A stretch of DNA of 64,000 nucleotides. Origin: Callipepla californica brunnescens (lineage: Eukaryota; Chordata; Aves; Galliformes; Odontophoridae). Position 1 is the first letter of the stretch; each line of letters begins with the position of its first letter. The stretch covers positions 5,636,001-5,700,000 of the forward strand of contig JALIRH010000002.1 of NCBI GenBank assembly GCA_023055505.1, read 5' to 3'. A model generated the notes under the pieces. The model ran no database searches, was not told the DNA's origin, and saw only the letters and a program-made list of their open reading frames with translations. The position numbers were made by a program, and so were the translations under genes. Positions 13,370-23,680 of the stretch are shown in pieces.

Positions 13370-13934
13370 ATGACATCCTGGCTTGTATTAGAAATACTGT
13401 TGCCAGCAGGAAAAGGGAGGTGATTGTTCCACTGTACTCAGCTTTGGTGAGGCTGTACCTCAAGTACTGTGTTCATTTTAGGGGTTCTGAGTACAAGAAA
13501 GACACTGGGGCCCTGAAGCATGTCTAGAGAAGAGCAGCAAAGCTGGTGAGGGGTCTGAAGCTCCAGTCTTATGAGGAAAGGCTAAGGGAACTGGGATTGT
13601 TTAGCCTTGATAAGAGAAGGCTCAGGGGTGACATTATTGCTCTCTACAAATCCCTGAAAGGAGGTTGTGGTGATGTGTGAATCAGCTGCTTCTCCCAGAT
13701 AACAAGAAGTAACCCAAAGTTGCATTGGAGAGGTTCAGATATTATAAAAAATTTCTTGTCAAAAGAGTGTTCAGACTCTGAAACAGACTGCCCAGGGAGA
13801 TGTAGAGTCACCATCCCTGGAGGTGTTGAAATGTTGTACAGAGGGACATTGTTTAGTGGGAAATATCGGTGGTAGGTGGACAGCTGGACTAGATGATGTT
13901 GAAGCTTTTTTCCATAGTTGGTGATTCTATGATT
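13370..13934 (+). mobile_element. CR1 LINE fragment covering the ORF2 C-terminus and 3' end
   Basis: Runs from GACATCCTGGCTTGTATTAG (end of the reverse-transcriptase ORF) through GTTTAGCCTTGATAAGAGAAG, CCTGAAAGGAGGTTGTGGTG and ACCATCCCTGGAGGTGTTG to GTGATTCTATGATTG at the 3' end. It is about 565 bp, with frame-breaking changes. Confidence 0.92.
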
Positions 13935-13978
13935 GTTTAATTCTATATAACATATAATACATAGCATGTTAACACATT

Positions 13979-14032
13979 AATATATATATATTATATAAAT
14001 TATAAAATTGATATATTTATATATAATTGATA
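13979..14032. repeat. AT-rich simple repeat
   Basis: TATATATATATTATATAAAT and then TGATATATTTATATATAATTG; nearly pure A/T for about 55 bp, just after a CR1 3' end. Confidence 0.85.
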
Positions 14033-16439
14033 TGTGCATACATTTATGAAACCAATGGAATGGAAGATAATATTTATGAATGGCACCAATTTGAGTAGCA
14101 CAGAAACCTTTTGTTCTACTGTTTCCTATGCTATGTGTTATATATGCTTAAACATTTTTTTTACAGTTTTTGAGAACTATCAGCAATCAGGATTGTTTTT
14201 AGTGAAAGACTTTGCTTTTGGGTTGCAATATGGTCTGACAGTTATGCTAGAAATGTGTGTATGCCTGGGATCATTATTTGGCACAGAATGCTCTGTGTTT
14301 GTACCATTCAACTCTTCAAGCCTGCAAAACTGGGTGAGCACATCCAAACTGCTAACTGGGAATGGTCTCTGGTCTGTGCTGATTCCAGGATGTGTCCGGG
14401 AGAGCACCAGTTGGCTTCAGTGAAAACCGTAACAAAATCTGTTTAACATTTAACACAACTGGCGATCAAGTTCTCATCCCTGGGAATGTTCCCTGGCACT
14501 GTTCAATTAGCTAGGGTAGATGTAGTCCAAAAGTCTTAACTAATTACTGTGAAAAGAGACAGTAATTCAGTGGTGGAGTTTCACTGCCATATGCTGACAC
14601 CTTTGGAGTCTGAAAAGGAAATAAAACCATCCTAAAGAAAGCTTTGTTAAATGAACGCTCTGAAATACAATTGCAATGGGGAAGCAATTTCAGGCATCAC
14701 TTCTGACACAGCAAGCAATGTCAACATGAGCAAAGGACGAAAATATGAGCCCATAGGAATATGTCATGATAAAACTATGGTTCCCTTATGTCCTCTCCTA
14801 CTATTTCAATAGAAGAAAATTGCGTTAAAGAGTTGAAGAAACAAAAAAGATTCTTACAAAGATGAGCTGTTTCCTCTAAAATAAACCCTTTGAATGATGT
14901 ATTGTCATTACTGGAGTATAGAGTTAACCACATCCTGCTCCATAGGAAGAGTTCAATTCAGCTTCCAGTTAAAGGAAGCTCTGTTATACTGGCTCTGTTA
15001 CACTGAACGTCTGTCCAGGACACAGTAGTTGTGAGGAATATTACAAGAAGCAGGAACACAATACCTGGGGGAGCCTTACCAGGTAAGGCAAGTGTGCTGC
15101 ATACACGCTGAGGCCTTGTAAAAGCTAAGATTTCCCAGTAAAGTAGGCAATTGTAAATGATAAATCCGTCTTCAGAGTGAACTACTTTCCTCACACACAC
15201 CCTTAAATGTATGTGGTTTAAAATGTCAACTACTTTAGAGTAGCACATGCGCTGGATTATAGGAAGAAACTGTACTGGGACACTTTATTTTGCTAATGGT
15301 ATTGCATCCTTATCTGCCAGACATCTAAGGACAGAAAATGTCTAGATCAGGAGAAGATATTGCAAGAGCAAGGAGGTAAACGACTTGTGAAGACTATTAC
15401 TTGCACTACACCTCTCTAAATTACCAGGTACTGAGTGTCCTTTGAAAAGAGACAGATCTGCAAAGATGGAGGCAGAGGGTAAACTCTTTTCATGTTTACT
15501 GGGACACAAGCTGGGATATGACAAATATATTTTCCTTCACGTGTTAAATAGAACAACTAAGTTAAATAGAACAACCAAGTCTTCTCAACATCGAAGAGAG
15601 GACTAGTTTTATAACTTTCTCACTGGATGGAAAACATACATGTATGGTGTTACACAGAAGTAACTTGTGAGTGTATCTCAACAAGCTTTCCCTTACCAGG
15701 ACAAATTCAAAATGTGTTTTAAATGACTACATCTCAGATGTGCCTCACTGCCCACTTGTGTATTGTTATAAGGAGAAGTTGTCAGAACATGATCTATGTA
15801 CCCCGTTAGCTTTAACCAACTTCCATTCACTAAATTGCGGGAGATGGATAAAGGTCAATTGGTGGCTGAGAAAATTGAGTTTAATCACAAGCCACCTAAA
15901 TGAGGGAAGACATTACCATCTGGTATTATATAGTAAATTAAATGGACTCTTCTCTGGCCTGTAAAGGTCATTACAGATTGTAAGGCAAAGGTTGTACTGT
16001 GGAAATGCTAATTGATTTTTAATATTGGCTGCTGGCTTTCCTGTAGAGGGTGTCGAGTGCCTCTTGGGAGTACTTGCTGATGCTCAATCCCAATTCAGTC
16101 ATAATTCCTAATCCATACCAGTAAAATCAGATAGATTTTTGAGGTTTAGTCCAGCAAAGCTGGGGAAGAACTAAAGACCCTGGTAATAAGCGTGACTCTG
16201 GCAATGACAAACTATTAAACCTCTGTACATTTTGAGTGACACCATTGAATCTCATCTAGAAATCAAGATAATTCCTTCCTCTTGCCCACACATTCAGAGA
16301 CGGAAAGAGCAAGTTACCATCCACCACAGAATTAGTCTGAGCACTTAGTGTCAAGTCCACAGTGTTTTAAGTGTTTAACTCACGTTACATTTCAAATCAC
16401 TTAAACATGAATGAAATAGATCAATCAAGAAAAGTCAAC
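14033..16439. other. Intergenic; nothing recognised except an 18-bp tandem duplication
   Basis: The longest open frame (14034..14423, 129 codons) starts inside or beside an AT repeat, resembles no protein I know, and overlaps other open frames. I treat it as chance. Confidence 0.55.
15543..15578. repeat. Two-copy tandem duplication, 18-bp unit
   Basis: GTTAAATAGAACAACTAA is followed at once by GTTAAATAGAACAACCAA, one mismatch. Confidence 0.85.
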
Positions 16440-17203
16440 AAACTAGAACAAGTTCAGTGGAGGCCACTGAGATTGTCAGGGCTACAACACTAGCTCAGGA
16501 GGGAGAGACTGATGGATAAAGGTTGTTCAGTTTGGACAAAGGAGGAAAATGATCTTCAGGTGTTGGTCAATGCTCATCTGAACATGTGTCAGCAGTGTGC
16601 CCAGGTGGCCAAGAAAGCCAAAGGCATCCTGTCTTACATCAGAAATAGTGCGTCCAGCAGGATCAGTGAGGTGATAGTCCCTCTGTACTCATCTCTGGCT
16701 GCACCTCGAGTACTGTGTTCAGATTTGGGCCCCTCACTACAAGAAAGACACTGAGGCCTTGGAGTGTGTTCAGAGTATGGCAACAAAGCTGGGAAGGGTC
16801 TGAAGTGCATGTCTTATGGAGAGTGACTGAAAGAACCCGGATTGTTTAGCCTGGAGAAGAGGAGGCTCAGGGGAGATCTTATTACTCTCTACAGCTCTGT
16901 GTAAAGAAGCTGTGGCAAGGTGGAGGTTGGCCTCCTCTCCCAGGTAACTAGTGATATTACAAAGGGAATGGCCTCAAGTTGCACCAGGGAGGTTCAGATT
17001 GGATGTTAGGAAAAACTTCTTCTCCAAAAGAGTGGTTGGGCATTGGAACAGGCTGCCCAGGGAAAACGTGGAGTCACTGTCTCTGGAGCTATTTAAAAAT
17101 GGCTGATGTACTGAAGGGCATGGTTTAGCTGGCAATATTGGCAGTAGGTAGATGATTGGACTAGATGATCTTAGAGCTCTTTTCCAATATTAACGATTCT
17201 ATG
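16440..17203 (+). mobile_element. CR1 LINE fragment, apparently mosaic at its 5' side
   Basis: From about 16545 it follows a normal CR1: LVNAHLNMCQQCAQVAKKAKG is readable from about 16570, then SYIRNSASSR and VPLYSSL, the ORF2 C-terminus, then the 3' tail to AACGATTCTATGAC. The 5' side, TTCAGTGGAGGCCACTGAGA with GACTGATGG, resembles a more 3' part of another CR1, suggesting two joined fragments. It is the longest CR1 piece in the window. Confidence 0.9.
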
Positions 17204-17319
17204 ACAAGAGGTTTCTTTGGGGGAACCTTACAGCAGGTCCTGATGACTGTGGGGAGATTGTCAATGAGATGATACTACACATCTCACAGTGATATGTATT
17301 AAGAGAAAAAAGGTTCAGA

Positions 17320-17545
17320 GCAGATATAAGAAGCATGTTATGTTTTGTTGCGGCCTTTTTTTTCCCTATGAAGACAGTCATCAGGCAATGGAACACTCTG
17401 CTGAGGGACATTGTTCTATCTCCATCCTCACATATTTTCAAGACCTGAATATATAAGGTCCTGAGAGATGTTGTTAGATCCCACTGCTGGCCCTGTTTAG
17501 AGAAGGAGTTTGCAATAGAGAACTCCTGAGGTCAAAGCAAGCTCT
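17320..17545 (+). mobile_element. Old, degenerate CR1-like 3' fragment
   Basis: GGTTCAGAGCAGATATAAGAAG, CAATGGAACACTCTGCTGAG and CATATTTTCAAGACCTG echo the CR1 tail (recast as GGAACAG..., TTCAA-A-CC) but are heavily diverged. Borders are approximate. Confidence 0.45.
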
Positions 17546-18814
17546 GTCTAGACAGCGATGCATTCCCTTTTGTAAAGAAGATAGTTGATAAACTTATTAA
17601 GTATTTGCATGCATCCAATAGCCTGCTTCTGATTGTCATTTTCAAGAGCATGAAATGCTTTCAGAGCATATATGGTTACTGAGAGCATGCAAAGCCCAAA
17701 AATTCCCAAAGTTATTTTAGTCAGCTCCCTTTCAAGGAAAACCTGAACGACAAAGTACATTATTTGGAAGGATGTGTTCACCAGGGTTCTGGTAAGGCAG
17801 ATTGCTGGGCTCATGGACGTGGACTGCAATGACAGAGGAAACCCCTGGCAAAGCACTGGCAAATTCAGCCCTAAAATGAATTCTGGAAGGATAATCATCA
17901 TTTGTATTAGATGACTAGAATGTAGATGTATACATAATCTGTGAAAGAGGGACAGAAGTTAATGATGAAGTCACTTTGACAAAAAATAACAAAAACACAA
18001 AAAACCTCTGCTGTTTTAGAAGTGTATATTTCTAGGGCAATAAAAAATAAAATAAAAATAGAAGTGTTTCAGCTTTTGAACTGGGAGTTTTTTAAGAGAC
18101 ACTTCCTGTAGTTTAGACAACGTTACCATTTATGTTCAACTTGTCACAGCTTTGTACAAATGCTCAATGAGGAAAAAAAAAAAAGAAAAAAACACTACCA
18201 GGGCTTAAAAGGAAGAGGGGAGAACAAAAGACAGTTTATTCCCAGTGCAACTCAGGCTCCTTTTTGTCAGATTTAAAGAATTTTATCCAGTTTCCCCATT
18301 AATCAGCCAATACAGGGGACCCACATTCTGACAAGAAGCATAAGATAATGTCAACATTATTTGCAAACTGCTACATTACAGTGACAGCCTAATGTTTATT
18401 ACTGTCAAATTACTGTCATTTTATTAAAAGGACAAAAAGAGCTGGCTTTGCTGAGCACAGCTCTCAGTCCCACTAGACTAGTGAAGCTGCTCCCTCTTCC
18501 CCCTTGCTGTTCACTGTGATGGAGCACAGTATAAACATTCCTCTGTACAGACAGCACTGTGAACATGCAAGTTAATGAAGAATGCAGGGACTTTTAAATG
18601 CCACGAAACCTTTTTATCTGAATCACCCTTTGTTTTTTTATTTTTTTTTTCTCTCTCTCTCCTGAAATACTAATTTGTATTATCACTACAGTTTATTCTC
18701 ATAATAGGTATTTTCCCTGTAGCATTTGTACTGTTGGGGCTACATTCTGCTAGCCTTGTACCATTTGAAGAAACATTTTCCTGCTATGTCAGTTCTGGCT
18801 CTTGTGAAGAGGAA
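17546..18814. other. Intergenic; one hydrophobic open frame of unknown status
   Basis: A minus-strand open frame at 17548..17901 (117 codons) contains a hydrophobic stretch, ITLGIFGLCMLSVTIYAL, and a good internal splice-acceptor-like CCTCTGTCATTGCAG. No family could be assigned, and a frame of this length is expected by chance in AT-rich DNA, so it is not called as a gene. Confidence 0.4.
18633..18662. repeat. Poly(T) followed by a (CT)n tract
   Basis: A T-rich run passes into TCTCTCTCTCTCC. Pyrimidine-only simple repeat. Confidence 0.75.
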
Positions 18815-19040
18815 TGCTTCACAATTTTAGGAAGTATATCCATGAAGTGCTGGCACAAGTTGCTCAGAGAAGTTGTGGATGCCCCATCCCTGGAGGTATT
18901 CAAGGCCATGCTGGATGGAGCCCTGGGCAGTCCAATTCAGTGCTTGATTTAGTGGTTGGCAATCTTGCCCACAGCAGAGGGTTTAGAAATGGATGAGTTT
19001 CTGAGGTCCCTTCCAACCCAAGCCATTATGTGATTCTACA
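18815..19040 (+). mobile_element. CR1 LINE 3' fragment
   Basis: GTTGCTCAGAGAAGTTGTGG, CCCCATCCCTGGAGGTATTC and GGTCCCTTCCAACCCAAGCC, ending TGTGATTCTACAATAA, match a CR1 3' end. It is 5' truncated. Confidence 0.9.
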
Positions 19041-19984
19041 ATAACCTTCTAGATTTGTGTCTACTACTGAAATATTGTCATATTCTCATTACCAACAATT
19101 TTCCAGTACAAAACGATAACACATGGTAACAAATCTGCGCTAATTCATTCTGTAGGCTCATATGAAAACACATTATTTTGACTGTGTTAACAAGAGTGTA
19201 GGAGGAACTGGAAGCTGGAGATGGTAAAATACAACCTCAGAATCAGTGGTTATTTCGTGGAAGTCTTATTGTTAAGAACAGATACAATTCTTACTTAAGG
19301 AAAGAAAGAGCAGGTACTGTCTCCTCTGGCCTTTTTAAAAAGGTTTGAGATCCCTCTATCCAGCTTTGAGAATAATCATCGGATTTGCATTTTCTGAGAA
19401 AGGACAGACGATCCTCCTCTGCTGAATAGCCATGGGCACTGCTGGTAGGAAGGGAATTTCTTATGCTGCCCTCACTGTATTTATAACAATATTTTAGCTA
19501 ATATTTATTTCTTGCAGTTGAACTTCATGTCAGATTATCACTTACAGAAGTCAGAAGAACTTTTTTTTTCATTCAACTACCTGCTTCAATAAAGAAGAAA
19601 AAAAGCATCAGTAATACATCTTGTTCTGTGCTTCAGTGGTTTGTGCCCACAGAACCAGTCCGCTTGGTGTGACCCTTGGCTCCAACATTTGCTTTCATAA
19701 CTAATAATAAGCAGACTGCAATTAGAATTGGTTCAAATGCTAGTTAGAATGGTTAGTTAAAATTTTCAGGACAAAGAAAATAAACTTAGGACATGCCTCA
19801 CTACACACAGGTGAATACAATGCAGAAATACGTGTTAAATAGCAAGTCCCACACTCAGAGACTTTAATATGACAGGTGAGAAAGAGAAAGTGTAGACATG
19901 AGCTGAGGGTTAACAGCAATTGGCTTTGGCTGTCACTCTGCTGCTGGGAAGTCAGTTAAGAAAGAAGAGGACAAACTCTTTTGC

Positions 19985-20236
19985 GGAGACAAGATGAAAT
20001 GCTTTCAAACTGAAACAAGGGAGATTTAGATTGAATGGAAGGTGGTGAAGGAGAGGAATAGGTTGCTCATAGAGGTGGTGGATGCCTCATCCCTGGAGAC
20101 ACTCAAGGCCAGGTTGGATGGAGCTGTGAGCAACATGGTCTAGCTATAGATGTCCCTGTTCATTGAAGGGCAGTTGAACTAGATCACCTTCAAGGATCCC
20201 TTCCAACTCAAATGATTCTATGGTTCTATGATTCTA
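19985..20236 (+). mobile_element. CR1 LINE 3' fragment with intact terminal octamer repeats
   Basis: TTTCAAACTGAAACAAGGGA and CCTCATCCCTGGAGACACTC lead to TCCCTTCCAACTCAAATG and then ATTCTATGGTTCTATGATTC. The terminal ATTCTATG-type repeats are preserved, marking a complete 3' end. Confidence 0.9.
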
Positions 20237-23046
20237 CAAAGTATTCCCAGGAGAAAATACTCTCAACCTCCATTCCAGCTGACTGTCCAAACCAGGCACT
20301 ATTCATCTCAAAGAGTTTCAGTAGCTAATTTACTGATGAAGTTCACGTTTGTGGAATTACTACAGCAAAACAGAAGCAAAAGAGACTTAGACACATTCAG
20401 ATACTTGTTAGATTCTTGCACATAAGCAACTCTTGCCTCTTTTGACCACTTCTTCAGGCCTGTTGCATTCTGAATCAGGATCCACACTGTGGAGATGCTA
20501 AACAGAGGCTATGGAGAAAATAGAATGTGAAAGAGAGTCTCATATGCATGGAGATTCTCTGTGTGAAGGACTTTACTAAAATGAGTTGCGCATACATACA
20601 GAGCAATCCTGGGGGCTGATGCTGAAAATTAGAACCAGCTCAGGTGGATTTTCCTCTGTACCAAGGAGTTACCTTGCACACCTCACATGGCTAATCTGGA
20701 ATGAGCTATCTGAATTAAGAGGACTTCTCTGTTGTCTTCATTCTGTGTCATGGGAAATGGCCAAGATGGTGGCTCTGCCTTCTTGAGGAAAAATTTTTTT
20801 ACCATCTAATTTCCATCACAGATAGCTTGCTTATTGCCTAGTTATGCCAAAACTTTAAGGTTAGATAATCTTCTGGTCTAAACTGGGAGTCACCTTAAAA
20901 GTTACAGCAGGAATAAGCATAAACTCAAAAACTAAATTTAACTAATGCCAGGAAAAGGCAAGGAGGTACACCTGACAAAACTTTGAGAGTTCTTTTTTTA
21001 TAAATAACAAATACAAATAAACTCCAGAACAGTGGAATTTAATTACATTTAAGTCTGTCTCTTCCAGAAGAGATCAGTAAACTTTTCAGGGGATCAGCAG
21101 AGATGAAAAGAACCAGTCCTCTTCTCAGGGTTATAATAATTTAAGGGCCAATATCCCTGTCAATATCTGAATCATTGCTTCTAAATTTGCAGATGTCTGT
21201 AAAAAGATGTTAAAGTGAAACAAGGCAGAAGAGTAGGAGCTCCTTACTTCCAGGGAATTTCTCATTCTTGAAGAACAGCAGTTGCTTTGCCTTCTGCTGA
21301 AATGCATCTCTCTCTGGGGTAGAGAGAAGCAGCTGTGTAATAACATAAAGCAATGCCACACAGGAATTTGTCGGGAAAGGAAAAATTGCACATGAAAGTA
21401 CAGCAGGATAAGGAAGTTTACTAGATAAATTGTTTTGTCATTACCCATTCAGATTATCAGATTACTGTGACAGAGATGGGGATTAAGTTTCCTATACCAA
21501 AGGGCCTTTAAATGCTCCTGTGTGGCAAAGCTTGAAGTTTGATATCTTATTTGAAGGTTGGCAACCACCAGCTCATAGGGCCCTTTGCTCTGATACTGCT
21601 GCTCTGCTGCTGCTCGTGCTGTACAAGTGTCATAACTGCAGATATATTTCCACTGAGGAGCAACATTTGGTTACAGTCTGAGAATGCTGGTGCTAATAAC
21701 TTGGGCTGTTTCCAAAAAGGTTAAAAAAAAAAGAAAAAAAAAAGAAAGGAAAGGCAACAATCCAAATATGTATCAAAAGCTGCACAACCCACTGAGTCAA
21801 TAGGGACCTGAACTGAGATAATAAATAACTGGCTCTGGGTGGACATTAGAGGACTTAGCAATAAGCTAATAGGAATAATACATTCAGAGACACATTAAAT
21901 AAGGCAGTGCTGCTCTAAAGAAAGTAAATAATAAATTGCAATTGGCTAGGGTTTTTTTTTTTGTTTGTTTTTAATATGTACTAGGAAACTCTTTGAAAAA
22001 CAAATGCCTGAGAACGTTGCCTGCTCTTGAGATGCATCCATAGCAGAACAAAAGATCTGCAGGGATGATTAATAAGTAGCTCTGTTTCTCAAGCACTATC
22101 TGATTAACAGCATTCCCACTTACACAATACTCCACTTGAATTAGCAGAACAGGATTGTCAGTGAATGGCACTAATGGGACTGGTAGCAGAGCAGCATAAG
22201 GAAGTCAATTCTTTCATGCGAGCATATTCTGATTATCAGGAACTTATTTGTAATCATCTCACTTACAGTCTGCATTTGTACAAGCAAGAAGGCAGAAGAG
22301 GGAACACAGACTTCATGTTAAGAGTGATTATTCATTATTAAATTAACTACTACATTAACAACTGCAATTATTTCAACAGCAGTACATATGAGTTGATAAG
22401 GATGTGTCAGCTAACCCCAGACAACCAAATGAGGGCTCTAGCATAAGGAGAAGTGCTCTCACATTCCTTTGGGCAAGTCATACCTGGCTGGCCGGCCTCT
22501 CCCTTTCTTCCACTGCCCTCTCTTACAGCTGTCTGTAGAGAAAGCAATAACAACCACAGGCCCAGACTTAAGAACAAATTATGTGGGTCCAAAACCACCC
22601 GAAGCACATAAGCCTTTCTATTAAGTAAAGGAATTTACTTCCCCTGACATTGTAAATACCTTTGAAAACCTCTGGTAGCATCCTACAAGAATCAATCAGA
22701 GGTGCACTGAACAAAACTGATATGATGGTCTTATGCCTTCTGGATGAGGGAATAAAAAAGATGTGTCTGTTAATGACTCAATAAGGAAAAGCAACAAGAA
22801 AACATGCTGTATATTTTTAACCTTCTTATGTACCTTCACAAGGGAAAGAAGGAAGGACGTCGCTTGTTTTAGATTGCTCTGAACTGCCTTGGTTCAGGAA
22901 AGTTGAACAATTCGCTCAGTGTACTAGCTAATGAAGGACAGAGGAATATTTGAGTGAAGATGCAATTCCCCATCCCTCCCATTTTTTCTTTTTCCTGCTA
23001 TATACAGAATCAGAAGTACAAAATAAAAGGCAAATTTCATGACCAT
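20237..23046. other. Intergenic; nothing recognised
   Basis: No CR1, no other known repeat beyond A-rich tracts (for example 21722..21745), and no recognised coding exon. Confidence 0.55.
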
Positions 23047-23097
23047 CATCAAGAATCACTGAACGACCTGGGTTGAAAAGGACCTCAAAGATCGTCG
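23047..23097 (-). mobile_element. Short CR1 3' end fragment
   Basis: GAATCACTGAACGACCTGGG and GAAAAGGACCTCAAAGATCG are the reverse complement of a CR1 terminus. About 50 bp remain. Confidence 0.6.
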
Positions 23098-23154
23098 AAG
23101 AAGGAATATCTGGGGAACTGCTGGGAAGGTTACAGAGTAAATCCATGCAAAGGC

Positions 23155-23530
23155 ACAGAAGGATGTGATGGACAGCAAGGTGACTGGCAGTAACCAGTAT
23201 AAATGTACTAAGGAGAAATCACTTGTGACCAACCTGGGTGCCTTCTGGGGTAAGATGACTGTCATGGTAGACTTGGGAAGGGCAGTTGATGTCATGCACT
23301 TTGACAAGAGTGGTAAATTTGCACTCAAACTGGAGACAGAGGGGTTGAGTGGACTCCACAATGGTGGGAAAACTAGGCTGCACTGAAAAACAGCTGATCG
23401 TCTGAAGTTAGGGGTACTGGTCACTGGGTTTAAGTTTCGGTGACAGCTAATTCCTCATGGCACATCTCAGCCAACAACAGACAGCAGCACAGAGTGCACT
23501 GTGAATAAATTTGTGGGTTGGGATGGGGAC
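23155..23530 (+). mobile_element. Decayed CR1 ORF2 fragment (reverse-transcriptase domain)
   Basis: An open stretch reads CTKEKSLVTNLGAFWGKMTV and then VDLGRAVDVMHFDKSGK. This is a decayed form of the CR1 reverse transcriptase KSCLTNL..FYD..T..VD.GRAVDV..LDFSKAFD region. Later AGAGTGCACTGTGAATAAATTTGTGG corresponds to the E-C-T-L-S-K-F-A/V part. The AFD/YADD positions are not preserved, so it is dead. Confidence 0.7.
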
Positions 23531-23569
23531 CACCTCTTCAGGTGGACCTTACAATGACATTGCTACGTT

Positions 23570-23680
23570 ACAGAATCACAAAATGGTTCACTTTGGACAG
23601 AACCTCTGTAAGTCATATTGTCCAACACATGTGCTGAAGCAAACTCACCTACAGCAGGTTGCCCAGGACTGTGTTAACAC
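23570..23680 (-). mobile_element. CR1 LINE 3' fragment
   Basis: CAGAATCACAAAATGGTTCA, then GTCATATTGTCCAACAC and CAGGTTGCCCAGGACTGTG, are the reverse complement of a CR1 3' end. It lies next to a plus-strand ORF2 fragment. Confidence 0.8.

Noticed and set aside
14034..14423. 129-codon plus-strand open frame
   Set aside because: Begins at an AT repeat, overlaps frames on both strands and resembles no protein family I know.
16512..16754. 80-codon plus-strand open frame that looks protein-like
   Set aside because: It is the CR1 ORF2 C-terminus (NMCQQCAQVAKKAKG...VPLYSSL), not a host gene.
23165..23386. 73-codon open frame with a reverse-transcriptase-like motif, and a 122-codon minus-strand frame over it
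   Set aside because: Both lie in a decayed CR1 ORF2 fragment; catalytic motifs are lost and the minus-strand frame is antisense shadow.
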